64,000 bases of DNA, from NCBI RefSeq assembly GCF_900636575.1, contig NZ_LR134293.1, positions 741,001 through 805,000 on the forward strand. Reading direction: 5' to 3'. The first letter of the stretch is position 1. Every line of letters starts with the position of its first letter. The position numbers and the translations under genes are program-made. This document shows, piece after piece, positions 47,141-55,541 of this stretch. The notes beneath the pieces were generated by a model that worked only from the letters and a program-made list of their open reading frames with translations, did not search any database and was not told the DNA's origin. This DNA comes from Streptococcus canis (GTDB lineage Bacteria; Bacillota; Bacilli; Lactobacillales; Streptococcaceae).

Positions 47141-47908
47141 ATGATTGATTTACAAGAGATTCTCGCTAAAATGAATCCCAATCAAAAGATAAATTATGAC
47201 AGGGTCATGCAGCAGATGACCAAGGTTTGGGCTAAGGAATCCGTGCGCCCCAGTATTTTAATGCACGTCTGCTGCGCCCCATGTTCTACTTATACTCTAG
47301 AATACCTGACGCAGTTTGCTGACATTACGGTTTACTTTGCCAATTCTAATATACACCCTAAGGACGAATACCATCGCAGAGCTTATGTGACACAACAGTT
47401 TGTCTCCGAATTCAATGCTAAAACAGGCAACACCGTTCAGTTTCTCGAAGCCGACTATGTCCCCAATGAGTACGTTCGACAAGTGCGAGGTTTAGAAGAG
47501 GAGCCAGAGGGCGGTGATCGTTGCCGTGTTTGCTTCGATTACCGTTTAGACAAGACCGCTCAAAAAGCAGTGGAACTTGGTTTTGACTACTTTGCTAGTG
47601 CCCTAACCATCAGTCCTCATAAAAATTCACAAACCATTAACGATGTGGGTATTGATGTGCAAAAGGTTTACACCACCAAATACCTGCCAAGTGATTTCAA
47701 GAAAAACAACGGTTATCGTAGATCCGTTGAAATGTGTGAGGAGTATGATATTTACCGCCAGTGTTATTGTGGCTGTGTCTACGCTGCCAAAATGCAGGGC
47801 ATTGACTTGGTTCAAGTGAAAAAAGATGCCAAAGCTTTTATGGCAGACAAAGATTTGGACAAGGATTTTCCCCACATTCGTTTTAGTTATCGCGGGGAGG
47901 AGATGTGA
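47141..47908 (+). CDS. queH: Epoxyqueuosine reductase QueH
   Basis: 255-residue metalloenzyme (former DUF208) that performs the last step of queuosine synthesis in tRNA. The cysteine motifs HVCCAPCSTYTLEYL, DRCRVCFDYRL and RQCYCGCVYA supply the cluster/metal ligands. It complements tgt at 28108, showing that the genome uses the queuosine pathway in part. A TATAAT ends about 38 bp before the ATG. Confidence 0.92.
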   Translation: MIDLQEILAKMNPNQKINYDRVMQQMTKVWAKESVRPSILMHVCCAPCSTYTLEYLTQFADITVYFANSNIHPKDEYHRRAYVTQQFVSEFNAKTGNTVQFLEADYVPNEYVRQVRGLEEEPEGGDRCRVCFDYRLDKTAQKAVELGFDYFASALTISPHKNSQTINDVGIDVQKVYTTKYLPSDFKKNNGYRRSVEMCEEYDIYRQCYCGCVYAAKMQGIDLVQVKKDAKAFMADKDLDKDFPHIRFSYRGEEM

Positions 47909-47918
47909 CAGTATCCTT

Positions 47919-47951
47919 AAAAGTGGTTCCTTCAAAAATGACCGCTTTTTT
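47919..47951 (+). terminator. Terminator of queH
   Basis: AAAAGTGGT pairs with ACCGCTTTT around a 13-base loop, followed by Ts. Confidence 0.75.
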
Positions 47952-48013
47952 GCTATTCTTTTACGAATATTCTATAATAAGAGGATATGATTGACTTGAA
48001 AGGATATGAAACA

Positions 48014-48460
48014 ATGACCAAGATTCGTGGGTTTGAGCTTGTATCAGGCTTTACCAATAAGGACCTATTACCAAAACGTGAGACAGCGCATGCAGCTGGT
48101 TATGACTTGTCTGTTGCTGAAGAGGTGACTATTGCGCCAGGAGAAATTAAGCTAGTAGCAACGGGAGTGAAAGCCTATATGCAAGATGGCGAGGTACTTT
48201 ACCTCTATGACCGTTCGTCAAATCCTCGGAAAAAAGGCTTGGTCTTGATTAACTCCGTTGGGGTGATTGATGGGGATTACTATGGCAATGAAGCCAATGA
48301 GGGGCATATTTTTGCGCAGATGCAAAACATTACAGACCAGCCGGTTACATTGGTAGTCGGCGAACGTATTGTTCAAGGTGTTTTCATGCCCTTTTTGATT
48401 GCTGATGGTGATCAAGCCAGCGGTGAACGAACAGGTGGCTTTGGTTCAACAGGCAAATAA
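48014..48460 (+). CDS. dut: dUTP diphosphatase
   Basis: About 148 residues. Hydrolyses dUTP to dUMP, keeping uracil out of DNA. The trimeric dUTPase motifs are seen: AAGYDLSVAE (I), RSSNPRKKGL (II), NSVGVIDGDYYGN (III), RIVQGVF (IV) and RTGGFGSTGK (V). The start is placed at 48014 with GAAAGGA upstream; the ATG at 47987 lies almost on top of its GAGG. Followed by radA. Confidence 0.93.
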   Translation: MTKIRGFELVSGFTNKDLLPKRETAHAAGYDLSVAEEVTIAPGEIKLVATGVKAYMQDGEVLYLYDRSSNPRKKGLVLINSVGVIDGDYYGNEANEGHIFAQMQNITDQPVTLVVGERIVQGVFMPFLIADGDQASGERTGGFGSTGK

Positions 48461-48557
48461 GGGAACTGTCTTATAGTTACTAGTCAGGGGTTAAGGGGAC
48501 TTTGAATGCCTCGCCACCTTAACAGCCTGCTGTTTTTATTGAGGGAGGGAGATTACC

Positions 48558-49919
48558 ATAGCAAAGAAAAAAGCGACCTTCATTTGTCAAGAGTGTGGCT
48601 ACCAGTCACCCAAATATTTAGGGCGCTGTCCAAACTGTTCAGCCTGGTCTTCTTTTGTGGAAGAAGTAGAGGTCAAAGAAGTCAAAAATGCTCGTGTTAG
48701 TTTGACAGGTGAGAAGAGTAAACCTATTAAACTAAAAGATGTGGACAATATCAGCTATCATCGGACACAGACCGATATGGCAGAATTTAATCGTGTTCTC
48801 GGTGGCGGTGTCGTTCCAGGAAGTTTGGTCTTAATCGGTGGCGATCCAGGTATTGGAAAATCCACCTTGCTCTTGCAGGTATCCACCCAGCTAGCCAATA
48901 AGGGAACCGTTCTCTATGTCTCCGGGGAAGAATCAGCAGAGCAGATTAAACTGCGCAGTGAGCGCTTGGGGGATATTGACAATGAATTTTACCTCTATGC
49001 TGAGACTAATATGCAGGCTATTCGATCAGAAGTTGAAAACTTGCAGCCAGATTTCTTGATTATTGATTCTATTCAAACCATTATGAGTCCTGAGATTACA
49101 GGTGTTCAAGGATCAGTTAGTCAGGTGAGAGAAGTCACTGCCGAATTGATGCAGTTGGCAAAGACCAATAATATTGCAACCTTTATTGTGGGGCATGTCA
49201 CCAAGGAAGGGACTTTGGCAGGACCTCGTATGTTAGAACACATGGTGGACACCGTTCTCTACTTTGAGGGGGAAAGGCATCATACTTTTCGTATTTTGCG
49301 GGCTGTGAAAAATCGCTTTGGCTCTACGAATGAGATTGGTATTTTTGAAATGCAGTCAGCCGGACTTGTTGAGGTTCTAAATCCAAGTCAAGTCTTTCTT
49401 GAAGAGCGTTTAGATGGTGCCACAGGTTCAGCCATCGTGGTAACCATGGAAGGCAGCCGACCGATTTTAGCGGAGGTTCAATCTTTGGTAACACCATCTA
49501 TTTTTGGCAATGCTAGACGAACCACAACTGGACTTGATTTCAATCGTGTAAGCCTCATTATGGCAGTCTTAGAAAAACGCTGTGGGCTTCTTTTACAAAA
49601 TCAAGATGCCTACCTTAAATCAGCTGGTGGTGTCAAATTGGATGAGCCTGCTATTGATTTGGCAGTCGCTGTGGCCATTGCTTCTAGTTACAAGGAAAAA
49701 CCAACTAGCCCGCAAGAAGCTTTCTTAGGCGAGATTGGGTTAACAGGTGAGATTCGGCGAGTGACCCGTATTGAGCAACGGATTAATGAAGCAACTAAGC
49801 TAGGCTTTACTAAAATCTACGCCCCTAAAAATGCTCTGCAAGGGATTGCTATTCCAAAAGGAATTGCTGTGGTTGGGGTGACTACCGTTGGCCAAGTGTT
49901 AAAAGCCGTTTTTGGCTAA
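48558..49919 (+). CDS. radA: DNA repair protein RadA, apparently with a non-canonical start codon
   Basis: About 454 residues. RadA is a RecA-like, Lon-like helicase for branch migration in recombination and transformation. The N-terminal zinc finger ([18 protein letters not shown]) is encoded from 48588 on, followed by Walker [20 protein letters not shown] and a Lon-like C-terminus. An in-frame stop lies at 48540-48542. Between it and the finger there is no ATG, GTG or TTG; the first ordinary start is GTG at 48657, beyond the finger. A very strong ribosome site (GAGGGAGGG) points to ATA at 48558 (9 bp from GGAGG), or ATT at 48552. Confidence 0.85.
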   Translation: MAKKKATFICQECGYQSPKYLGRCPNCSAWSSFVEEVEVKEVKNARVSLTGEKSKPIKLKDVDNISYHRTQTDMAEFNRVLGGGVVPGSLVLIGGDPGIGKSTLLLQVSTQLANKGTVLYVSGEESAEQIKLRSERLGDIDNEFYLYAETNMQAIRSEVENLQPDFLIIDSIQTIMSPEITGVQGSVSQVREVTAELMQLAKTNNIATFIVGHVTKEGTLAGPRMLEHMVDTVLYFEGERHHTFRILRAVKNRFGSTNEIGIFEMQSAGLVEVLNPSQVFLEERLDGATGSAIVVTMEGSRPILAEVQSLVTPSIFGNARRTTTGLDFNRVSLIMAVLEKRCGLLLQNQDAYLKSAGGVKLDEPAIDLAVAVAIASSYKEKPTSPQEAFLGEIGLTGEIRRVTRIEQRINEATKLGFTKIYAPKNALQGIAIPKGIAVVGVTTVGQVLKAVFG

Positions 49920-50110
49920 GGTTAAATAGGTAAGAGCAAAGCAAGCAAGGAAAGTGTCGTCATTAAGAAGTCGTTTAGAGGGGATTTTTAACATTTACGA
50001 CCATTCTTTTTATGTTGAGTTGCTGATCCAGCTATTTTTCATAAAAGATGTTAAGATAAGATAAACTAACAGCTAAACTGGCTTTGCTGTTTTTCAAAAG
50101 GAGTTTATTG

Positions 50111-50605
50111 ATGTCTTACTTTGACCATTTTTTATCGGCTAATAAGGCTTATGTAGCCTTACATGGCACTGCTCATTTACCTTTGAAACCTAAAATGCGG
50201 GTGGCTATTGTGACTTGCATGGATTCACGGCTACATGTGGCCCAAGCTCTGGGACTGGCCCTAGGAGATGCTCATATTTTGCGAAATGCGGGTGGGCGCG
50301 TGACAGACGATATGATTCGTTCACTGGTTATCTCTCAGCAGCAAATGGGAACTCGTGAAATTGTGGTCTTACATCATACAGATTGTGGGGCGCAAACCTT
50401 CACCAATGAAAGCTTTGCCAAGCAGCTTCGAGATAGTTTAGGCGTTGAGGTTGGCGACAAAGATTTTCTGCCCTTTACAGATGTGGAAGCCAGTGTTCGT
50501 GAAGATATGGCTATTTTGCGCCAATCTCCCTTGATTCCAGATGATGTGGTGATTAATGGCGCTGTCTATGATGTGGATACAGGACGTATGATCTCAGTGG
50601 TGTAA
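50111..50605 (+). CDS. Beta-class carbonic anhydrase
   Basis: About 164 residues. Zinc enzyme hydrating CO2 to bicarbonate. Zinc ligands and dyad: TCMDSRL (Cys, Asp-Arg) and HHTDCG (His, Cys), with ILRNAGGRVTDD between. The ATG at 50111 has AAAGGAG 8 bp upstream; the frame is open 27 bp further. Single gene; the 190-bp gap before it shows nothing else clear. Confidence 0.9.
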   Translation: MSYFDHFLSANKAYVALHGTAHLPLKPKMRVAIVTCMDSRLHVAQALGLALGDAHILRNAGGRVTDDMIRSLVISQQQMGTREIVVLHHTDCGAQTFTNESFAKQLRDSLGVEVGDKDFLPFTDVEASVREDMAILRQSPLIPDDVVINGAVYDVDTGRMISVV

Positions 50606-50758
50606 GTGGCTCCTCTCATTTAAAAAGTCCATCAGCTGCTTTGATCAGCTATTTTCAACAGGTCAATTTTCCTAAGGGATACGTAGGTTATTAGTGGACA
50701 GCAGTTTGAAAAAGGACTATACTGTTTGTATGAATAGCATCATACAAAGGAGATGACA

Positions 50759-51475
50759 ATGGCAGATAATCGCATGAAGTACCGGATAGACAGTAATATG
50801 CAGTTTCCTCTGGTGGAAATTGAGTTAGAGGCAGGAGAATCAGTTTTTCTTCAGCAAGGGAGCATGGTTTATCATACCCCTTCTGTGGGTCTCACCACTA
50901 GCCTGAACAGTCGTGGGTCAGGGCTAGGGAAATTAGTGGGCGCTATTGGACGTTCTATGGTTTCAGGTGAGTCCATGTTTGTAACAAAGGCGCTTGCCAA
51001 TGATGAGCATGGCAAGCTTGCTTTAGCCCCCTCTATGCCAGGTCAGGTCATGGCCTTAGACTTGGGAATCAACCAATATTGCCTAAATGATGGTGCCTTT
51101 CTAGCTTTGGATGGCTCCGCCCATTATACAATGAGACGACAATCAGTAGGTAAGGCTCTTTTTGGTGGCCAAGGTGGTCTCTTTGTTATGTCAACGCAAG
51201 GTGAGGGCACTTTACTGGCTAATGCCTTTGGTTCTATCAAAAAAATAAGTTTACGAGAAGACAGCATCACTATTGATAATGCCCATGTGGTGGCCTGGAG
51301 TCAAGAGTTGGATTATGATATCCATTTGGAAAATGGCTTTCTGCAGTCCATTGGTACTGGAGAAGGTATTGTAAATACCTTTAGAGGAACTGGTGATATT
51401 TATGTGCAAAGTTTGAATGTGGAACAATTTGCAGCAGTTCTCAAACCTTTTTTACCTTTAGCAACTAACCATTAA
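50759..51475 (+). CDS. AIM24 / TIGR00266-family protein
   Basis: About 238 residues, glycine-rich beta-structure protein with GSMVYHTPSVGL, GGQGGLFVMSTQGEGTLL and GTGEGIVNTFRGTGDIYVQ blocks characteristic of the AIM24 family; function in bacteria unknown. The ATG at 50759 is preferred because AAAGGAG lies 6-7 bp upstream; another ATG at 50753 is too close. Confidence 0.82.
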   Translation: MADNRMKYRIDSNMQFPLVEIELEAGESVFLQQGSMVYHTPSVGLTTSLNSRGSGLGKLVGAIGRSMVSGESMFVTKALANDEHGKLALAPSMPGQVMALDLGINQYCLNDGAFLALDGSAHYTMRRQSVGKALFGGQGGLFVMSTQGEGTLLANAFGSIKKISLREDSITIDNAHVVAWSQELDYDIHLENGFLQSIGTGEGIVNTFRGTGDIYVQSLNVEQFAAVLKPFLPLATNH

Positions 51476-51481
51476 CCAACG

Positions 51482-51504
51482 AAGCTCCTTTAAGGGGCTT
51501 TTTT
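51482..51504 (+). terminator. Terminator of the AIM24-like gene
   Basis: AAGCTCC pairs with GGGGCTT, followed by Ts. Confidence 0.8.
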
Positions 51505-51581
51505 GCTGGGAAGTTAGTGAAAGGCAGGTATTAAATGACATCTAAAGCATCCTCTCTCCTTTGTTTGAGGTGTTGTTTGAA

Positions 51582-51649
51582 ACCACTTGCCTTCAAAAAA
51601 TGACCACTTACACAAACCCTCTTGTTTTCACCCCAAAGCTTGCTATAAT
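51582..51649 (+). promoter_or_regulatory. LytTR-type direct repeats and promoter of the LytTR operon
   Basis: ACCACTTGC (51582-51590) and ACCACTTAC (51603-51611) are 9-bp direct repeats offset by exactly 21 bp, the arrangement bound by LytTR proteins such as AgrA and ComE. An extended -10 TGCTATAAT ends at 51649, with a weak TTGTTT 16 bp before TATAAT. The second repeat starts 41 bp before the -10, almost the same as at fasX (40 bp). Autoregulation is likely. Confidence 0.65.
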
Positions 51650-51728
51650 AGAATAACAAAGTGATAAGAGATAACTGCGAGATGTTTATAAGCCTTAGCA
51701 GTGATGATTTTTAGAAGGGAGGTACCCA

Positions 51729-52175
51729 GTGAAAATTGTGATTGAGTTAGATGCGTCTTGTGATGCTATTGAAGTGACCATTAAAGCTGCTCATATCACT
51801 GAACAGGTGCTTCAACTTCAACAGGCCCTTCTTCAAATGGATCGAAGACCGCTGGTTTTTTATAAGGGCAATAGTGAGTATTTCTTAGACCTATCAACAA
51901 TTCTCTTTTTTGAGACAGACGGGTCCAAAGTTTTTGGGCACTCTAAAGACAATGCTTACGAGGTCAAATTAAAACTGTATGAACTGGAAGCTTATCTTCC
52001 TCCATCCTTTTGTCGTGTGGCTAAAGCAACCATTGTCAATACCAGTTGCATTTATTCCCTCGAAAAGTCCTTTTCAGGAACTAGTCGTATTTGTTTCTAT
52101 GATACTCACAAACAAGTTCATGTGTCGCGGCATTATTACCAATTATTAAAAGAAAAACTTAGAGAAACGAGGTAA
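51729..52175 (+). CDS. LytTR-domain transcriptional regulator without receiver domain
   Basis: 148 residues: a short N-terminal region and a LytTR DNA-binding domain (about 55-148; IHTGNSEYFLDL-like start at YKGNSEYFLDLSTILFFETDG, then CRVAKATIVNTSCIYSL and HVSRHYYQLLKEKL). There is no response-regulator receiver. Start is GTG at 51729 with GGGAGG upstream. With the membrane protein 4 bp downstream it forms a LytTR regulatory system like HdrRM or BrsRM of S. mutans, in which the membrane partner holds the regulator inactive. Confidence 0.88.
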   Translation: MKIVIELDASCDAIEVTIKAAHITEQVLQLQQALLQMDRRPLVFYKGNSEYFLDLSTILFFETDGSKVFGHSKDNAYEVKLKLYELEAYLPPSFCRVAKATIVNTSCIYSLEKSFSGTSRICFYDTHKQVHVSRHYYQLLKEKLRETR

Positions 52176-52178
52176 GGC

Positions 52179-52856
52179 ATGAAACGTACATTTTTAGGAA
52201 TAGGATTGATTTTATTGGCTGCCCTCTTGGTTTTCAAAGAACAATTAGGGCTTTATCAGCTACCGATTTGGACCATTCTATGGATCACCTTTTTAACTAT
52301 TGGAGCAATCATTCAATTCAGTAAGAGACATTTTATTTTAGGTACTCTTTTAGCGATCTGGAGCCTTGCCCAGTTGAATGATATTTTCCATTGGATCAAT
52401 ATATCCAGTGGTCTATTAATGGTGGTGACCGTCTTAGTGGCCATGGGCTTGCTCTTAATTTTTAAAGGGTCCAGCCTTTCTGGTTACTATAATCGGACTA
52501 TCTCCCGTTATTCAAATCAGCAAGAAGGGAAAAGCCAAGGATTTAGTAAGGTGTTTGGCAGTTTCAACCGCTATATTAACGACAACCATTTTTCAGAAGA
52601 TTCAATAGACGTTGTATTTGGCAGTTCGACGGTCTATTTCAATGAAGCTGAGATAGAAGGGGAGAGGGCCTGTTATCAGGTTGATGCCATCTTCTCATCA
52701 GTGACTGTTTATGTTCCTAGCCATTGGCGCGTTGATGTCAAAGGCGACCATGTTTTTAGTTCGGTCAACCAAGCCCCTAATTACCCAGCAGCTGAAAAGG
52801 TCTTGGTACTTGATGCCGATTTGATTTTCTCAAGTCTTGACATTCATTACCTTTAG
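52179..52856 (+). CDS. LiaF-like membrane protein, putative inhibitor of the LytTR regulator
   Basis: 225 residues: four hydrophobic segments at the N-terminus (about 5-95) and a beta-rich cytoplasmic C-terminal domain (about 120-225; VVFGSSTVYFNEAEIEGE, IFSSVTVYVPSHW, HVFSSVNQ, LIFSSLDIHY) typical of LiaF/DUF2154 proteins. LiaF is a negative regulator of LiaRS in other Firmicutes. The tight link to a LytTR regulator suggests the same role for that partner. Confidence 0.82.
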   Translation: MKRTFLGIGLILLAALLVFKEQLGLYQLPIWTILWITFLTIGAIIQFSKRHFILGTLLAIWSLAQLNDIFHWINISSGLLMVVTVLVAMGLLLIFKGSSLSGYYNRTISRYSNQQEGKSQGFSKVFGSFNRYINDNHFSEDSIDVVFGSSTVYFNEAEIEGERACYQVDAIFSSVTVYVPSHWRVDVKGDHVFSSVNQAPNYPAAEKVLVLDADLIFSSLDIHYL

Positions 52857-53337
52857 ACCATTCATAGAGCAGAATAAATTGTTTTGGTTCTGCTCTTTTT
52901 TTAGTATTGCAGGTACCATTATGGGTGGCTTTTTAGCCATGCCCCTGTTTAAAAAAAGTAAGCTGCTTGTTCTGGTCAAAGGGATTAGTTTGATGGTTCC
53001 TTTTATTTTTATCAGTCTTCTCTGTCACTCTATTTATGGGCTTTACATCAGCCTTGTCTTAACAACCATTATTTCTGGTATGATTAATCCCAAATTAAAT
53101 GCCTTAATCAAGAATACTTTACCAGAAGAAAAGATTGCCATGATTGGCTCTGGAGTAGGAACTTATGTCCAGCTTGGTGCTGTTTTATCCCGCCTTCTGG
53201 TTTCAGTTCTTGTTGTCCTGCTTTCTTTGGATTGGATTAGCCTGCTATTGATAGCTTTTAGTTTCTTACTGATTATCTACGTTTATAAAACTCATGACTT
53301 CTCTCTTTCGACAATTTCTATCAAAAAAGAGGACTAA
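52837..53337 (+). pseudogene. MFS transporter remnant (C-terminal fragment)
   Basis: 166 codons encoding about five to six membrane segments of an MFS exporter (GGFLAMPLFKKSKLLVLVKG, GMINPKLNALIKNTLPEE, GTYVQLGAVLSRLLVSVL). The N-terminal half is absent and the frame overlaps the end of the LiaF-like gene, so it is a truncated relic, perhaps of a macrolide- or bacteriocin-efflux gene once linked to the LytTR system. No ribosome site is seen. Confidence 0.7.
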
Positions 53338-53472
53338 TGGACTAAAAAGTGTCTCTTTTCTTGGCAAGAGAAACCATGATATGGTCTGAAAAAGACAAAT
53401 CTCCTCCCCTTTTTAGTTAATTAGTGCTATAATAAGAACGATTGAATTTTGAAAATGTTACAGGAGACTCAC

Positions 53473-54921
53473 ATGTCAACAAAACCAATTCGTGTGCGTT
53501 ACGCACCAAGTCCAACTGGATTATTACACATCGGAAATGCGCGGACAGCGCTCTTTAACTACCTTTATGCACGTCATCATGGCGGTACGTTTATCATTCG
53601 TATTGAAGATACCGACCGTAAACGTCATGTGGAAGATGGTGAGCGTTCACAATTAGAAAATTTGAAATGGCTTGGCATGGATTGGGACGAAAGTCCAGAA
53701 ACCCATGACCAGTACCGTCAGTCAGAACGCCTAGAGCTCTATCAACAATACATTGACCGATTATTGACAGAAGGTAAGGCCTATAAGTCTTACGTGACTG
53801 AGGAAGAATTGGCAGCAGAGCGTGAGCGCCAAGAAGCAGCAGGTGAAACTCCTCGCTATATCAATGAATTCCTTGGCATGACAGAAGACCAAAAAGCAGC
53901 TTACATTGCTGAACGCGAAGCGGCAGGAATTGTTCCAACCGTTCGGTTAGCTGTTAACGAAGCTGGCATTTACAAATGGACGGATATGGTTAAAGGCGAT
54001 ATTGAATTTGAAGGTGGCAATATCGGTGGAGACTGGGTCATTCAGAAAAAAGATGGCTACCCAACTTACAACTTTGCGGTTGTTGTCGATGACCATGACA
54101 TGCAAATTTCCCATGTTATCCGTGGGGACGACCATATCGCCAACACACCAAAGCAATTAATGGTTTATGAAGCCCTTGGGTGGGAAGCGCCAGCCTTTGG
54201 TCACATGACCCTCATCATCAATTCTGAAACAGGGAAAAAATTGTCCAAACGCGATACAAATACCCTCCAATTTATCGAGGATTACCGTAAGAAGGGTTAT
54301 ATGCCTGAAGCGGTCTTTAACTTTATTGCCCTTCTTGGTTGGAATCCTGGTGGAGAAGAAGAAATGTTCTCTCGTGAACAATTAATTGCTCTTTTTGATG
54401 AAAATCGCCTCAGCAAGTCTCCAGCTGCTTTCGATCAGAAGAAGATGGATTGGATGAGCAATGAGTACTTGAAAAATGCGGACTTTGAAACTGTTTATGC
54501 CCTCTGCAAACCTTTCCTTGAAGCAGCAGGACGCTTGACTGACAAGGCAGAAAAATTAGTTGAGCTTTACAAACCTCAATTAAAATCGGCTGATGAGATT
54601 GTTCCATTGACCGACCTTTTCTTCTCAGACTTCCCAGAATTAACAGAAGCTGAAAAAGAAGTGATGGCTGGTGAAACCGTTCCGACAGTCTTGCAAGCCT
54701 TCAAGAAAAAACTAGAAGCCATGTCAGACGAAGACTTCAAGCCAGAAAATATTTTCCCACAAATCAAGGCTGTGCAAAAAGAAACAGGTATCAAGGGCAA
54801 GAACCTCTTCATGCCAATCCGTATTGCAGTGTCCGGTGAAATGCACGGTCCTGAGTTACCAAATACCATTTACTTATTAGGTCGTGACAAATCCATTGAG
54901 CACATTAACAAGATGCTGTAA
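53473..54921 (+). CDS. gltX: Glutamyl-tRNA synthetase
   Basis: 482-residue class I synthetase that charges tRNA-Glu (and in Firmicutes usually tRNA-Gln). HIGH-type motif is [12 protein letters not shown] and the KMSKS-type motif KKLSKRDTN. The ATG at 53473 has CAGGAG 8 bp upstream and starts the family sequence ([15 protein letters not shown]). TATAAT near 53429-53434 is the likely -10. Confidence 0.96.
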   Translation: MSTKPIRVRYAPSPTGLLHIGNARTALFNYLYARHHGGTFIIRIEDTDRKRHVEDGERSQLENLKWLGMDWDESPETHDQYRQSERLELYQQYIDRLLTEGKAYKSYVTEEELAAERERQEAAGETPRYINEFLGMTEDQKAAYIAEREAAGIVPTVRLAVNEAGIYKWTDMVKGDIEFEGGNIGGDWVIQKKDGYPTYNFAVVVDDHDMQISHVIRGDDHIANTPKQLMVYEALGWEAPAFGHMTLIINSETGKKLSKRDTNTLQFIEDYRKKGYMPEAVFNFIALLGWNPGGEEEMFSREQLIALFDENRLSKSPAAFDQKKMDWMSNEYLKNADFETVYALCKPFLEAAGRLTDKAEKLVELYKPQLKSADEIVPLTDLFFSDFPELTEAEKEVMAGETVPTVLQAFKKKLEAMSDEDFKPENIFPQIKAVQKETGIKGKNLFMPIRIAVSGEMHGPELPNTIYLLGRDKSIEHINKML

Positions 54922-54980
54922 GGAGTTATTGAACTTGCTTTTCCATACCAAAGAGCCAAGAGATAATGGTACAGTCATAA

Positions 54981-55206
54981 GGCTGAGAAATTTAATTCTC
55001 AGTCTTAGAACGTAGACAAACTTTATTTTTAGAAGGTGTCAATGAAAATGATTTAATGATCATGATGTCAACCAACTCTTGAAACGCTTATGTTGTCGTG
55101 TTTCAGGAGTTTTTCTTTTTTAGAAGAGTGAAAAAAGATTGAAGAAAAATTGTCCTAAATGGACTTTTTCTTCAATCTGAGGCTGAGAAATTTAATTCTC
55201 AGTCTT
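54981..55206 (-). repeat. 174-bp interspersed repeat, copy 4 (inverted), flanked by a duplicated terminator
   Basis: Element at 55007-55180, 174 bp, in reverse orientation to copies 1-3: it starts AGAACGTAGACAAAC and ends in the GATTGAAG hairpin. It is bracketed by identical 26-bp sequences (54981-55006 and 55181-55206) containing CTGAGAAATTTAATTCTCAG, a perfect-armed terminator hairpin, presumably that of gltX. Confidence 0.75.
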
Positions 55207-55207
55207 T

Positions 55208-55363
55208 TTATCTTTTTTCAACCATTTTGTTTAGAGTGTGTAGAGAAATATCCCAAGCAGTTCTGTTAGCAGTAGTTCGTAGGGATAGGGGGACAGGGCT
55301 GACTTGTAAAGCTTTTGGGGCAATCTCAATGTCATAGCCCTGTTTAAGAACTTTTTCAGAAGA
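55208..55363 (-). pseudogene. C-terminal remnant of an unidentified gene
   Basis: On the minus strand about 50 codons read KVLKQGYDIEIAPKALQV, then SPVPLSLRTTANRTAWDIS, then LHTLNKMVEKR and a TAA at 55208-55210. The composition looks protein-coding, but an in-frame stop lies just upstream and there is no start. Family not recognised. The remaining 55364-55541 holds the fasB leader with no clear -35/-10 pair. Confidence 0.4.
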
Positions 55364-55541
55364 TTAGTATAATCTTGGTTTTAGAGATGGTTTTTATTGC
55401 CCAATTGTTGTACAATAATCCTTTAATATTTTGTCAAGGTCAATTCTTCTAGCCTGTTTTTAGTCAACGAACTGTAACCAAATAGTATTATAGTCATTGT
55501 CAGAAAATATGCTAAAATAATAAAGTTGGAAAGGAAGAAAA

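Noticed and set aside
47919..47951. AAGTGGTTCCTTCAAAAATGACCGCTT resemblance to the LytTR repeats at 51582 (shown in part: CTTCAAAAATGACCGCTT)
   Set aside because: The two arms are inverted, not direct, and are followed by Ts: it is the queH terminator.
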